In this document: positions 23,284 through 38,529 of the stretch, piece after piece
Layout of the letters: every line of letters begins with the position of its first letter
Position numbering within the stretch: the first letter of the stretch is position 1
Assembly (NCBI GenBank): GCA_028023455.1
Contig: JAQFVV010000032.1
Span: forward strand, 3,692,366-3,756,365
DNA length: 64,000 nt
Direction of reading: 5' to 3'
From: Epiperipatus broadwayi
Taxonomy: Eukaryota; Onychophora; Udeonychophora; Euonychophora; Peripatidae
The notes under the pieces: model-generated
Told to the model about the DNA's origin: nothing
The model's input: only the letters and a program-made list of their open reading frames with translations
Databases searched by the model: none
Position numbers and translations under genes: made by a program

Positions 23284-24213
23284 ATGTGTCCTTCAGGCGG
23301 GCATGGTATTTCTGAGACAGGTATAAAAAACTGTTTATCTGCACTCCCTGAGCATGTTCATCCAGGATTGCATGCCATCCCTAAATTCATTCTAACTCAC
23401 CTCAGCAATTTCACTATCCCAATTATCATGATTATGGTAAATCATCTGGAATCTCAGAGGTGGGAAATTCCTAACTTTTACGCAAGTGCTATGGTCCTGT
23501 TCGTTAAAAAGAACAAGGATCCAACATCCATACACAGCATTAGACCTATTTCTATGATTCCGATTCTATTCAAAGTTATTGAAGGAGTCATAAAGGAAAA
23601 AATTCAAGACAAAATCATTAAAGACATTTCAACTGCTCAATTCACCAAAAAGGGATCATCAACACTCACCGCTATGGCTGAGGTAAAAATTCTTCTCAAT
23701 TACATTAGATCCAACAGATTGTCTAAACCTATTGCAGTCCAGATTGATATAGCGGAGGCATTTGATTCAGTTAACAATATCACCCTGCTAGAACTTCTCG
23801 GAGGAATGAATATTTCTTCAGAGATTATTCAGATATTATACAACCTCCTATATAACAGGTTGATTCACATTTCCCTTAACAGCACCTTTACTAATGGTTT
23901 TTTGCCTAAGTGCTCCATCCCGCAGGGGTCTCCACTTAGCCTGCTACTGTTTTCCTGTTACATAAATCCACTTCTTAAAGCCATTCAAGATACAATTCCA
24001 GGTATTTATATTCCCCGAATCAAAAAAACAATATCTGCCATCGCATACATGGATGATGTGCTCATCTTTTTGCCATCTAAAAAGTTCCTCAGCTCACTTT
24101 ACCTAATTCTTGACAAGTTCTCAAGTTCATCACATCTCCTAATAAACCATGCTAAATATGCAACCTGGAGGATTTTAAATGGGAAAAAAAATCCCCTCAA
24201 GATTTCTGGCTGA
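23284..24213 (+). pseudogene. YMDD-type LINE copy B: reverse transcriptase domain
   Basis: RT fingers and palm are intact in this 309-codon frame: HSIRPISMIPI (residues 84-94), VQIDIAEAFDSVN (152-164, with the first catalytic Asp155), SIPQGSPLSLLLF (211-223) and AYMDDVLIF (254-262) with both catalytic aspartates. Most non-LTR RTs have FADD or YADD here; YMDD is unusual but intact. A frameshift in an A-run at about 24183-24190 ends the frame, and the thumb continues in the next frame. Copies A and C share the same layout, so YMDD is a family trait rather than a mutation in one copy. The clade is tentatively Tx1/L1-like. Confidence 0.88.
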
Positions 24214-25290
24214 GCCCCAAAATTTCTTGGGAATCCCTATATATAAATCACAATTTTCCATGTCAAAGCATATCAAAAATTCAATAATAGAATCTGCTGA
24301 TCACATAACACAGAGCCTCTCCAAGCTTTACTTATCTTTACAAGGTAAGATTGCTCTTCTCAACATGAAAGTCATGACCAAGATAGCATACTACCTTCTC
24401 TTCATGTCAGTCACTAAGACATTCATCAGCAAGATAAACAGGTTATGTGCACACCTGTTTTGGAAGGGCCACACATCCACTATTAGCATAGCCAAAATGC
24501 AGCTTCATAAAAAACAATGGAATATCTCTTCATTCCATTCAAGCAATCTCTTTCCAAAAGGCACATTCAATGATTTTCAACCTTGCACAAAAATATGACA
24601 ATTTACTTATAAGTGGTCCCATTTCATCTACTGATATGCCTCCTCCAAATAAAATTTCCTGGATCGATCAGATTATTACCTACCTCTACAAATTCAATAA
24701 CAACCCAGACACCATTAAAACAAAGATTACAATATGGACTGCACATTCACTTATTAACCCTCAATCCTTCCAAAATGAAAACAAAACTAGGTGTGTCTAA
24801 TCAGAAGATCACAACATTATTTAAGTTTTTATTATTGGAGCCCAAATTCCTGGACTATTTAATTAAAGTGAATCTTGATGCTATGCCCACAAACTGGTTC
24901 TTACATCAGAAAAGATTCCTGAACAACATAGATCCTTCCTGCCCAATCTGCCACAGACAGGATGAGACCTTTGAGCACATTATATTAACCTGCCCAGGCT
25001 TTGGACCTATGAAGCATATAATAGCCCAAAATTCAGAAATTGATTATTATAAAATCCTCTCCATTAAAGATTGCATTAAGGAGAGAGATTTTCCCATCAT
25101 AAGAATTTCGACATTCATTACATATTCCATATGGATCAGCCGGTGCAAAATGATATTCAACATCCCACAACCAAACCACCTTACAATTTTCTTTAGAACC
25201 CTCAGAAAAATCCAAAGTAAAGACAAAATTCTCTCTTCTAAGTTTAGCTATGAAAATGCATGGAAACTTTTCAAGATTCCCAGTGAATAA
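24179..25290 (+). pseudogene. YMDD-type LINE copy B: thumb and C-terminal zinc motif
   Basis: The first frame (24179-24598) reads NFLGIPIYKS, LYLSLQGKIALLNMKV and RLCAHLFWKG, the thumb/connection pattern of Tx1/L1-like LINEs. It then shifts through a frame with MPPPNKISWIDQI (24570-24800) to the last frame (to 25290) with CPICHRQDETFEHIILTC at about 24940-24995, a CxxC...H...C zinc motif placed as in that group, and ends FKIPSE. At least three frameshifts make it non-functional. A 3' UTR follows. Confidence 0.83.
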
Positions 25291-25500
25291 AGTTCCCTAT
25301 TCTCCCATGCTATCTCTGCGGTTCCATAGAAATTTTTTCTCTTCATCTATATTTTACAAGGGCACTAACACTGACAGTTCTAGTTCCCAAATAAGTAGCT
25401 CCTGCTTACACATGTCCTCATCTGAACATCACTGGTTGTAAACAATTTTTTTTATTCACTAATAAAGTTTCTTTGAAAATAAATAACATTCATTATAAAA
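25291..25500 (+). other. LINE copy B 3' UTR
   Basis: After the stop come about 170 bases of mixed composition, then AATAAA signals near 25460 and 25480 and an AT-rich boundary. The exact 3' end was not resolved. Confidence 0.5.
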
Positions 25501-27890
25501 AAATCTGATATAGGACATGTAGCATATGCAGTATATAAAAGTAAAATAATTTTGAATTTAGAGATTAGGTTGCCTTCAATGTATTTATTGTTAAATATAT
25601 AAAAGTTTGTTAGATTAGAAAAGATCAATAATGATTATATAAAATAAAGTAGAATTGCATAGTATAATAATCACTCGTGATTAACATAAAAAGTATATAT
25701 ACATTATAATGTTTTTAATTGATATTTAGATAAAAATATTTAGTGTATAGAATTGGCTATTGTTCTAATAGGCTGACAGTTTCAATTTCACTCATACTCT
25801 GGGGCAGTTAAGCTTGATTGGCTATTGTTCTAAATAAAGATCTTCCTAATTAAATAATTAAAAATAAATAATTTCACACAGTAAATATTAATATTAAGCT
25901 AAATAAAGGGTCATAGATTTTTAGTTCTACATAAAGATAAGAGAGATAGAGATAAGAATGAAGGAGAAAAATTTATATATGATGTTGTGTCTAGATATAT
26001 CAAATTTTTTCTAAACTTTTGGTTATCTAAAATCTCATGTTGTACTGGCTAGCACATTAATCTACATGATTATGATTTATGATTCAAATCTTCAAGATTT
26101 ATTCTATAAGTGTTTGACCTTAAGACCTTTGGCAATTACACTTTTTCCAGTAGAAGTCTATAGCCAGTCTGAATATTCTTCCAATATTGGTTAGGAAATA
26201 AATACCTAGCTATTTGCAATTGAAGAACAATGGTTGATGATAATTTGACTTGGCTATTACATGATAATAATATGTCATATTGTTCTCTACTTGTTTCAAA
26301 GATGTTTGTCGTTATAGATATTAAGTTCATAATTTTTCTTTCCTCTATTATTTATTCTAGAGCTAAAATTAATTTATATATATAAAATCCTGGAATATTA
26401 GACAAAATACAGCTTGGATTTAAAATGTTATAGTGTTGTGGGTTTCATAGTTTAAATATACCTGATATAATCTTAGTTAGCATTAAATCCAATTTTAAAG
26501 TTAATCGGAAAATGATAAGGAATCATTAGATTTTGGTCACATTTGACACTATATTCATGACTTGTTTACTGTCTATCTTTAAAATTGGATTGTGAAGAAT
26601 ATAGATATCATTATAAATATATATGTGTATATTTAAAATTTTATTCTACCACATATTCTTAAAACATATAAATAATGACATCTAAAAAAATAAAGACTCC
26701 AAGATGCATTTCATGCTGAACTAGTATAACCTTTTACAAGTATCTGCAGTTATTTGTTCAGCATTTATCAACATCAAATCACTACAATTTGATCTACATG
26801 TGGCAAATTTCTTGCACTCACACCTTTGACACCACTCATTTTAATTTATTAACTAATAAAAAAACAAACAAATAAAAACATATAAACATGACGTGTTACA
26901 CTTCATCCATGTTTTTAAACAATGAATTCGAAATTAGCAATCAATATGTCTTATATACAATATACTTTTATATAGATTAATGTTTTAATTGAAGCTGACA
27001 GCTAGAGTGGAAGACAAATAACTTATAGAATAAAGTATAATAAAAACAAACAAACAAACGTGGAGATAAAAAAATATTTATTGATTTCCTAAAATAGTTT
27101 TTTAAAAAATACATTTTTAAAATTCTGATTTCTAAAAAATTAGTCACAAAATAGTTAAATACAATTACATGTAAATAACATCGGTATATAATTAGGAATA
27201 CAGTTAAATAACTGAAAATTTTATTCTAAAGTGTTCAAATTCATAGCTTTATTACCTTATAAAAATTGAGCATATTCTAACAAAGCTGTGGCTTTTTCTT
27301 TATAGTTTGATTAATTTATTGATTTAATTAATTCATTATCTTCAACAAATATATTGAATTAATCATAAATACCATTTCTTATATAATAAATAATCTTGCA
27401 AATTCTATATAGAATAATATAAAGTTAACTTATGTAAATTATTGCTATAAAATAAAGCATTTATGGCAGAGTTTTTATTTAATTTGTTCATTATGTTTAT
27501 ATCTGTTCAGGACCAATAACAAGATAAACAATTTATTCCCATACAGATCAGCTGTAATCAGTGAATAGTAAGGAGTAAATGGTATTAGCTATTTTTAATT
27601 AGGAATAGAGATAAAGGATGATCTGAGTTGATTAACGATAATACATTACTGTAAAAGTAAAAACATATGATAGTCATATAATGCAGCTTCCCCAAGTCAT
27701 TTAAGAAAAGCTGATATGCACATTCATATGAATGCTGAACTCATGTTTAACTATCTTTGCTACCAAAAATATTATTGGGCAACTCTTTATATTTTGCACA
27801 ATTCCCCAGATGTTATTTAAAACAAAATATTGGAAAAACTTTTGTCAGATAAATTATTGAACGATGGTAAATAAGTTGAGTTTTAAAAAT
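25501..27890. other. AT-rich non-coding stretch; possible decayed tRNA-like SINE
   Basis: At about 26046-26096 'ctggctagcaca' and 'atgattcaaatc' resemble weak A and B boxes at plausible spacing, hinting at a decayed SINE. A direct repeat 'ttggctattgttcta' occurs at about 25752 and 25818. Nothing else recognised. Confidence 0.3.
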
Positions 27891-27892
27891 AC

Positions 27893-30830
<2,938 letters not shown>

Positions 30831-30835
30831 GTAAT

Positions 30836-31015
30836 ATATGTGGGATTCGAACTCAGACTTTCATACGACCCACTACTCTCAGTGCCATCTCATATTGCTG
30901 ACCCACCTGATCACACACATCTTGAAAAGATAAATAATCACCAATATATGTATTTCATGCTAAAACAGCAATCATCAGTTGGTCTAGATTACTATCTCTA
31001 CACATATACTTGTAT
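30836..31015 (-). repeat. Repeat C: hammerhead followed by a B-box-like tail
   Basis: On the minus strand a hammerhead (30983-30940) is followed about 100 bases later by 'gaaagtctgagttcgaatcccac' (about 30865-30843), which contains a pol III B-box-like GAGTTCGAATCCC. The same order (hammerhead, about 90 bases, 'gaaagtctgatttcaaatccc') occurs on the plus strand at 48198-48345. Related bodies are at 46085-46420 and 47105-47430. It resembles a SINE or PLE terminal repeat with a ribozyme; the parent element is unknown. Confidence 0.55.
30940..30983 (-). ncRNA. Hammerhead ribozyme, family C
   Basis: On the minus strand: stem I ACCAA (30983-30979) pairs with UUGGU (30944-30940). The core CUGAUGA is at 30978-30972. 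Stem II has four pairs (UGCU/AGCA, loop GUUUU) above a U-U mismatch, then GAAA, a three-pair stem III (AUA-CA-UAU), and A at position 17. Every conserved core residue is present. The copy at 48198-48240 keeps stems I, II and III but has A for G12. Activity is not certain because of the U-U at the base of stem II. Confidence 0.68.
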
Positions 31016-31073
31016 ATGTAATTCTTTTGGAGAATACGTTTTAAAAAGCACCCCCTCCTCTTATTTTATATGA

Positions 31074-31171
31074 GTGCACTTTCAATGGCAGCAACATAAT
31101 CATATATCTCAAAGGATTGACAATAAGAAACATGAGAGCAATGGCTATGATGCTCATCATTGAAAGTGCAC
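31074..31171. repeat. Inverted repeat, 14-bp perfect arms
   Basis: GTGCACTTTCAATG (31074-31087) is matched in inverse by CATTGAAAGTGCAC (31158-31171), with 70 bases between that contain further partial complementarity (cataatcatat and atgatgc). Next to repeat C. Could be the end of a small inverted-repeat element. Confidence 0.55.
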
Positions 31172-31499
31172 ACAACTATATTTAATAAAATTAATATAAA
31201 ACTGCTTCTTAAAGCATATTAACATACTACACAAAAGAATTATATATATATGCAAGACAAAAGATTGAAGCCATAGAAAATATGTAATAGGCAAATAAAT
31301 AATAAATACAGTTAAAGAGAGTTTAAAATGAATTTGTTTATTAATCTTCTGAGTTTATTTTTGACATAGAATGTCTATTTCAAAACAAAACTAATAGATA
31401 ATTAGCAGAGTCTGGCAATAATTTTGCTTATAAAAGATTAGACTGGACAATTTACATAATGTACATTTAATAGGCAATTGTGAGACATCATTTATATTG

Positions 31500-31960
31500 T
31501 TAGGTTGAACAACCAATGACTATTGAGAGGAACCCTATTGGCGCATATATTTATTGCATGTGTGGAAATTATTATGTGCCATTCCTCCTTAATCTTTTAT
31601 TTTTTGTGATTATTCTCAAGACAAACCATCTTTACAGAGATAGGTTTAAAAAGGTATCTGGTTGCTTTTTCATGTTCCACTAACACCAAGTTCCATAATG
31701 GATCCACCTAAGTTGGCACAAATCTCACCATAGTATTATCCATTGCAGGATAGGCAGTCTATGGCATATATCATTGTGCAATATTATCACATATTGATAA
31801 AAGAACAGGGTTAGAATTATTTATAAATAACACTGCAAATAAAGTGTTTTTATTTTTGATCATTATCTAAATATTAGGGCACAGCTTCTGAAAGAGATAT
31901 TTCTAGTCATATCAACAACAATTCCACTTGCACACCATAAAGAGATTAAAAAACTGCAGA
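31500..31960 (-). pseudogene. Decayed GIY-YIG domain, probably Penelope-like
   Basis: On the minus strand about 31775-31690 one frame reads IYAIDCLSCNG, stop, YYGEICANLG, which mirrors the 'VIYxIxCxxCxxxYIGET' start of a GIY-YIG domain, followed by ELGVSGT and TYLCKDG. Stops interrupt it repeatedly. The CxxC between the GIY and YIG halves differs from the element at 20.5 kb, suggesting another PLE lineage. Nothing upstream resembles an RT. Confidence 0.45.
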
Positions 31961-32239
31961 ATAAAAAGTATACTTAGAAATCTGGTAAATTCTCTTTCAT
32001 TCTTCAAAGCTATAACATGACACTCTTACTTCATTTAAAAATTAAAGAATTTATGTGTACTGTATATGTAATTGCTGTGAATCACATGTAATCTCTGGCT
32101 TTGTACATGTAATTCTAATTTTTGGGTAATAATTGAATATTTTTTTAAGTGTATTTAACATTAGATATTACATATGGACAAAGGAAAAAAGTGTAAACAA
32201 ATGTAATCATTTTTTTATTATCAAAGAATGAATAAAGTA

Positions 32240-32522
32240 TTTTCCTGAAGGTTTGTGATTATAGTATTTTAGTCATATTTATATATTGGACTGTTTTCAT
32301 CATCTAGTATTGAATATTGAATATCTTTAGAAAAAGTCAACTCTATTTAAGTTTTCAAAGTAAATTCAATTGTTAGTAATAGCATATTCTAACCCATATC
32401 CTGTTATCAATAATTGAATGCACTTTGAAAATTTAAATAGAGTTAAATTTTTTTAAAGACATTCAATACTCAATACTAGATGTTGGAAATAATCCTTTAT
32501 ATAAATACAAATGAATAAAATA
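32240..32522. repeat. Inverted repeat D (about 110-130-bp arms, 40-bp spacer)
   Basis: The left arm (32240-32371) is the reverse complement of the right arm (32412-32522). Shared blocks include 'aatttaaatagagtt', 'gacattcaatactcaatact' and 'tatataaatac'. Single arms of the same repeat occur at 58768-58872 and, more decayed, at about 59455-59545, so this is a family and not a local accident. No coding content. It could be a foldback element or the tail of the SINE-like repeat at 58.6 kb. Confidence 0.75.
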
Positions 32523-32607
32523 CCTTTTAGCGATAATATTAGATATGGATGTGGTTTTATAATCAATATTCTTGCTCTAGGCAAATAAAAAGACAATCAT
32601 CCATTCA

Positions 32608-34690
32608 TTATTATCATCATCAACCATTATCAATCCATTGCAGGAAGATCTCTCCAAGTTCAAACCATTTTCTCCAATCCTTAGCTTTTCTTCTACACAC
32701 CACCTCTGCACACTTTCTTATTTCATCCATCAATCTCACATATGGTCTCTTTCTGGGTATTTTAAATCTCATGGAATCCTATTTAATATTTCAATTGTCC
32801 ATCTATTATCATATCTTCTAGAAATATGTTCAGCTTAACTCCATTTCAGTCTTTTAATTTTTTCAATGAGATCAGTAACACCCATTTGTTCTCTTACCCA
32901 TATATTGCATTTTCGATCTCTTCTTGTTACTCCCAACATGCATCTCTCTATAGTTCTTTGAGTGGTCTGAAGTCTCTGTATTGCTCTTCTATTAAGTGTC
33001 CAAGTCTCAGATCCATAAGTAAGAACTGATAAAACACATTTATTAAAAACCTTCCTTTTCAAACACATAGGCATATTTCCTTTTAGTATCAAGTTATTTC
33101 TACCAAAAAAACCCAAACAAGTTTAATTCTATGAATTAATTTCATCCATTATGTTCCCATCTGTATTAATAATCTGACCAATGTATTTGTAGCTGTTAAC
33201 TTCTTTTTAATTCATCATAATCAATCTTTATTTTTATATTTAGAGAAAATCCATTAACCATTACTTTAGTCTTTTTAACATTTATCTTTAGTCCTACTTT
33301 CCCACTTTCATCTGATAACTTGTGCAACATTTCCTGCAGCTCTAAAGCATTATTTGCAAAAACAACTACATCATCTGCAAAATCTAAGTGACTTAAATAA
33401 TCTCCATTTACTTTCACTCCTTTAGCTTTTCTTTTTAATTCACAAAATACTTCTTGCAGCACTGCTGTAAAAAGTTTTGGAAATATGGAGTCACCCTGTC
33501 TTATACCCTTTTCAATATTAACTTTTCTGATATCATTATGTAATCTAATTGTTGCTAATGTATTTTTATAAATATTCTTGAAAATATGACAATATCCTGA
33601 TAATCCAATGCTTTAGTCATTGAAGACATATTTATAGAATCAAATGCCTTTTCATAATCTACAAATCCAAACATAATGGCAACTCATATTTATTTGTCCT
33701 TTTTATAACTTCTCTCAATACCTTGATATGATCTACTGTACTAAAACCACATTTAAATCCAACTTGTTCTCTTGGTTGGTGGAAATCCAATGTTCTCTGC
33801 AGACAAGTTGTAATTATCTTGGTAATATTTTTGTATAAAACTGATAAAAAGCTGATAGGTCTGTCATTTCTATCTTCTTTATCACTTTTTTTAAATATTA
33901 ATATTAATACTGCATTCTTCCAATCATCTAGTACATATTTATCATTTAGACATTTGGTATATAATTTTGCTAAGAATTTTTTTTATTTTTTCACCTGTTT
34001 CTTTTAATATATCAATTATAATTTCATCATTACCTGGAGCCTTTTCTTTCTTTATAAATTTAATTGCATGTCTTGCTTCTTCATTTAAAATTCTGGGCAA
34101 TTCAGAATATATAATATATATAGAAGGTATATGTTAATAATTCTGGGCAATTCAGAATATATAATATATATAGAAGGTACTTGTTTTTTATTACTATATA
34201 ATTCTTGATAGAAGTCTTCTACCCATTTCATGATGTCATCTCTATTTTTAGTAATAATTCCATCTTTTTTTCTTATTAAAGATATAAATTTTCTATTAAT
34301 ACCAAAATGTTGTTTTATACTCCTGAGATTTTTATTCTTTTTCTAGAGTTTTCCTTGTTTACAGTTATATTTTCTTATATCATTTTCAACTCTTTTCTAC
34401 ACCATTTTACAAAATTCAAGATATTCAATCCTTTTTAGTGCATTATTTTTGTATATCTTCAAATTTCTTTTTTCTTCATAAATTTCCTTAATCTCAATAG
34501 AAATTTTACTGGTCAATTGCTACTTTTTTCTACCAGCTATATTTGTTGCAGTTTTTGAAAATCTATCAGTTATTTTCATATTAATTTGATTCAGATTGAA
34601 TCATGTTCAAAATCTACTAATACTTGAAACCGATTTGTAAGTTCTAATTTAAATTCATTAGAACGTTTCTAAAGATTAGAAATATCTACT
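32608..34690 (-). pseudogene. RTE-like LINE copy 1, 5'-truncated
   Basis: Minus-strand frames read RT to C-terminus: APGNDEI-type region near 34040, QGDSIFPKLF near 33480, LDFADDVVVF near 33380 (intact FADD), LKINVKKTKVMVNG near 33290, RGNMPMCLKRKVF near 33060, TYGSETWTLNRRAIQRLQTT near 32990, and VTRRDRKCNIWVREQMGVTD near 32900. It ends at the ATC-rich 3' tail near 32608. Frameshifts and stops are numerous. Homology with the 40.6-kb copy ends near 34690, before the endonuclease, so it is 5'-truncated. Confidence 0.88.
34091..34190. repeat. 50-bp tandem duplication inside LINE copy 1
   Basis: 'ttctgggcaattcagaat' through 'gaaggta' at 34091 repeats at 34141 with a 50-bp period. The 40.6-kb copy has one unit, so the duplication came after insertion. 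Confidence 0.9.
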
Positions 34691-34960
34691 TTTTGGTCTC
34701 TATCAAAAATAGAACCCTTGAAACTAGGTATAATACATTGGAAGATTTAAATGGAATTTTGAAAAATTTAAAAGGAAATTTAAATTGAGAGAGTTGAATT
34801 TTTTTAAAAAAAGAATCATTGCGATAGAATGACAGATTTGAAAGCAAAGCTTTTGGATCAAAGTTTTGTGGACAAAAATAAAATTTGAATAATTGAGTGT
34901 ATTTAGTCTACTGTTTGAGTATTTAATATTATGTGACCTCCAAGTAACTTTCCATCATAC
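34691..34960. other. AT-rich non-coding stretch
   Basis: Flank between the LINE break and the triplet array; nothing recognised. Confidence 0.5.
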
Positions 34961-35145
34961 TACTACCACTGCTACTGCTGCTGCTACTACTACTACTACT
35001 ACTACTGCAACTACTATTACTGCTACTCCCATTACCACTACCACTACAACTACCACCACTACTACTACTACCACTACCACCACCACCACCACTACTACTA
35101 CTACTACCACTACTACCACTACTACTACCACCATTACTACTACTA

Positions 35146-35193
<48 letters not shown>

Positions 35194-35265
35194 TTACTAC
35201 TACTACTACTACTACTACCACCACTACTACTACTACTACCACCACTACTACTACTACTACTACTA

Positions 35266-35299
<34 letters not shown>

Positions 35300-35300
35300 G
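34961..35300. repeat. (ACT)n/(ACC)n triplet microsatellite
   Basis: Imperfect ACT triplets with ACC, GCT and ATT variants over about 340 bp. The poly-threonine and poly-valine ORFs are artefacts. Confidence 0.97.
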
Positions 35301-35616
35301 AAGCAATCGATGTTTAATCATCATCGATGCTTCATGTGCCACCATCTATACTAACCTCCTGGGGGTCCTCAATTCAGACCTTGCTATAAATATATGCTAT
35401 TCACTCACACACTGTATGCCGAATCATTAGAAAGATTAGTAAAATTAATTTTATTTAGTAAAATAAAACAGTAGTTTGAGTGATGCGTAGATATATATCT
35501 TATGACTAAAGCAATAATTTTATTGCTATGAAAATACCTTTGCTTATATATTTGTAATTATTTTTATATCTGTGGGTATTTAATGTAACAACAAAGAAAA
35601 ATGGGGAAGGCTTGAA

Positions 35617-35718
35617 ATACTGAAATTATCTTTATCACTAGTCAGATCATTGTCTATAATTAAATTAATACTGAAATTATCTTTATCACTAGTCAGATCG
35701 TTGTCTATAATTAAATTT
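35617..35718. repeat. 51-bp tandem duplication
   Basis: 'atactgaaattatctttatc' through 'ctataattaaatt' is present twice with a 51-bp period (starts 35617 and 35668), differing at about one base, so it is recent. Confidence 0.9.
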
Positions 35719-35719
35719 T

Positions 35720-38140
35720 ATAAATCTTAATTAAAATCAAAAAACAAATTGTTTATCAGTTGTTGTTGAATGATTTAAAATAGTTAAAAATGGTATTTCA
35801 AGCCTTATCTATTGAAAATATTTTGCTAATTAAATATTGTTTTTAAAGGGATTACAGAGATAAGGTTGGTATGAAATTGCATTCTGGGCAGTATTGAAAG
35901 ATTATAAAAGGAACCACAGAACAAAGGAAGTTTGGAGACTTTCAGTTTTTAGTGGAGTTCAGAGGAGTCTTTAGTGAGTTGAGTTTAATTACTTAAGAAG
36001 CCAACACAAGTTTTGCGTGATGAAATGTGAGTAGTGGAGCCATCCACCTCCCTTTTTCTCTCAGAGAACTGTCTACCAGCCATAAAAATTCCATTTGACC
36101 AGCCATATGAGATGATGTAGAACTACCTACCTGCCTGTCTGCTGCTATGCTGATATCTTAGGTAAAATCATGTAATTTAGAGCTGCCTTCATACGAACAT
36201 TCATGGATGATCTATAATTTGTAGCTAAATTAATTCATAGATCCATTTATGATGTTTTGCTAGTTTTGCTCGTAAACTCTCTCTATATAATCCTTTATTA
36301 ATACTTCTGTAATTCTAAATATATGTTACTTTCATGATGAATTTATGTTTATATAACTTTATGCAGCTCAATTAAATATATACAACTTATTTTGTTTAAT
36401 ATATATATTATTTTCTCTAATATGTCGATATCAATCAATCTCACAACTTTAATTAAATTCATTAGTAAAATTATATTCATTTCTTTATTTAAAATAGAAA
36501 TCGTTCGCTAGGTTGGTTGTAGACCTAAAAGTATTTTATTGTGGATGCTTATTTTGTTTTGTTGTTTAAATGCCGTTATAAAAGATTGCGACACCTAATA
36601 TAAAATTCCACCTTCTCTTACCATTGCCTGAAGGGCAAATTCTTTAATTAATACGTATATGGGAATCGAATTTAAAATTTTATTAGCTTAATAATATAAA
36701 TAAAAGTTATTATTCATTATGATTTGTTGAATGACTCAGAATTGAAAACAGATTATTGCGCAAGAGGTTAGACCATTTCCAAACTTTAAATAATATTATA
36801 AAATTATATAAACGTTGCTGGCATACCTTTTCCTTTATTCTGATATTTTATCTTTTCCATTTCTTGATCGTTTTGTTATTGAGGACATCGAAAGCTTGAA
36901 GCTCCCGTCCTACTTTTCAAAATCATTCATAGTCAGAGACTCTCTCTGTGGAATGTAAGATTTATGAGGATTATGTGCTGCAGATGGCAGTACATAATGA
37001 TCTGGGGTCTCAAACTCAGCCTCTCCTTCGATATCGCTCTGCCAGAATGCGCGGACATATCAAATCTAAGTTCGTCTCAAGTATTCTTTTAAATAAAAAA
37101 TATCCAATCACCATGAGGCCTTATTTCATTATTGTATGCTAGTACCATTAATTTGTTCTTGTATTTGATCATCCGTCTGTTTAATCTTAGTAAGTCGCAA
37201 TGATGTGTTAAAGATAATGATTCATTTTGTTAAATACGTTCAGTATGTTGATTTTAAAACTGCTTTCATTAAAAAAAAGCATTATCGATTCCCAGAGACG
37301 TAAATCAATTTGTATAATTTATTCTCACAAATATTGCGCATTGTTTGTTTCTTATGTATACTTATTCTAAAGACGCTATGTCCAAACGATGCCTATCAAA
37401 CATATGTAATGATTTTAAGATTATAAATAAATGATTGAGACCATACATTTACATTTATTTGTCTAAATGATTAATGTTAAATCATCATGTATCTTTCTGT
37501 AATCCGAATCTGCTCCGATCTTGTAGATTGTTTTGTACATCCACAGCATTTTCTTTGTGAACATTTGTAAATTGGCATATCAACCTTGCACAACTTATAA
37601 CACATTCTCTAAAGTTATATTCATGAAATAAGTGATAGAGGGGATTTTATACAACAAATTCCCAAGTCTTGTAAATAAATAATATTGTCCCAAGCCTGAA
37701 ACTATTTGGTAAAATATACATATGTTTCCTTAATCTTTTGTAATATATATATGCGTTCATTTAATATTTATTAAATATATCTATTCCATGTAAATCCTGG
37801 TTTGTTGTTTTTAAATTATTTTCTAGTTAATATTTAGAACTTTCTTTAGTTAATAGCTTAGCATTAATAAATAACTATAATAAATGTAATTCCTGGGCTA
37901 CTCCAATCTCGATCATCATCATCCGTCTGATCTTATGCTCTACCGCTTTGCTTATAGGCACGGATTTAAAATAATTTTACTGTGTCATCAGAATTGTTGT
38001 TCATTGGGTCAGAGATTCGAAGAATAGGCAAATAGGTTAGAATTCAGGATTGGTCCAGACCTGTGTATCTCGAGCATGATCGGATTTGAGGTACTTTTGC
38101 TTAGGATTTGAATCTTGTTAAGTGAGCATACTATTTTGAC
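35720..38140. other. Non-coding stretch with a TATA-like site; no gene recognised
   Basis: TATAAAAG at 35903-35910 precedes about 250 bases of more mixed composition. Another GC-richer part is at 36890-37110. Neither could be tied to an ORF, LTR or splice pattern. Confidence 0.3.
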
Positions 38141-38146
38141 CGGTAA

Positions 38147-38269
38147 ACTACTACTACTACTACTACTCCTACTACTCCTACTACTCCTACTACTCCTACT
38201 GCTGCTGCTGCGCTGCTCCTGCTCCTGCTCCTGCTACTGCTACTTCTACTGCTACTGCTACTTCTACTG

Positions 38270-38351
<82 letters not shown>
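38147..38351. repeat. (CTA)n/(CTG)n triplet microsatellite
   Basis: CTA triplets with CTC, CTG and TTC variants in the middle, then a pure CTA run. The ORFs over it are artefacts. Confidence 0.97.
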
Positions 38352-38353
<2 letters not shown>

Positions 38354-38529
38354 GGTTTCAACAACAATCTTTATTTATGTAAGAGAATTGCAAAATATTT
38401 TTTAAACAATTGTTACATGGGTAATCCATGGTTAAAAGTCACAGTATTATTGCATGAGTCCTTGGAAAATTTGGATTTCTGTCCCCAGATGTGGAATTCA
38501 GATTTGTGTTCTAACATATGGTTGAGTTC

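Noticed and set aside
32549-33029. Plus-strand ORFs of 62-90 codons across 32.5-34.0 kb
   Set aside because: Shadows of the minus-strand RTE-like LINE.
34893-35354. Poly-threonine and antisense poly-valine ORFs
   Set aside because: Translations of the ACT triplet array.
35903-36170. Host or LTR promoter at TATAAAAG
   Set aside because: A TATA-like word is expected by chance in such AT-rich DNA; no downstream ORF, second LTR or splice site supports it.
38115-38405. Leu/Tyr-rich and antisense Ser-rich ORFs
   Set aside because: Translations of the CTA triplet array.
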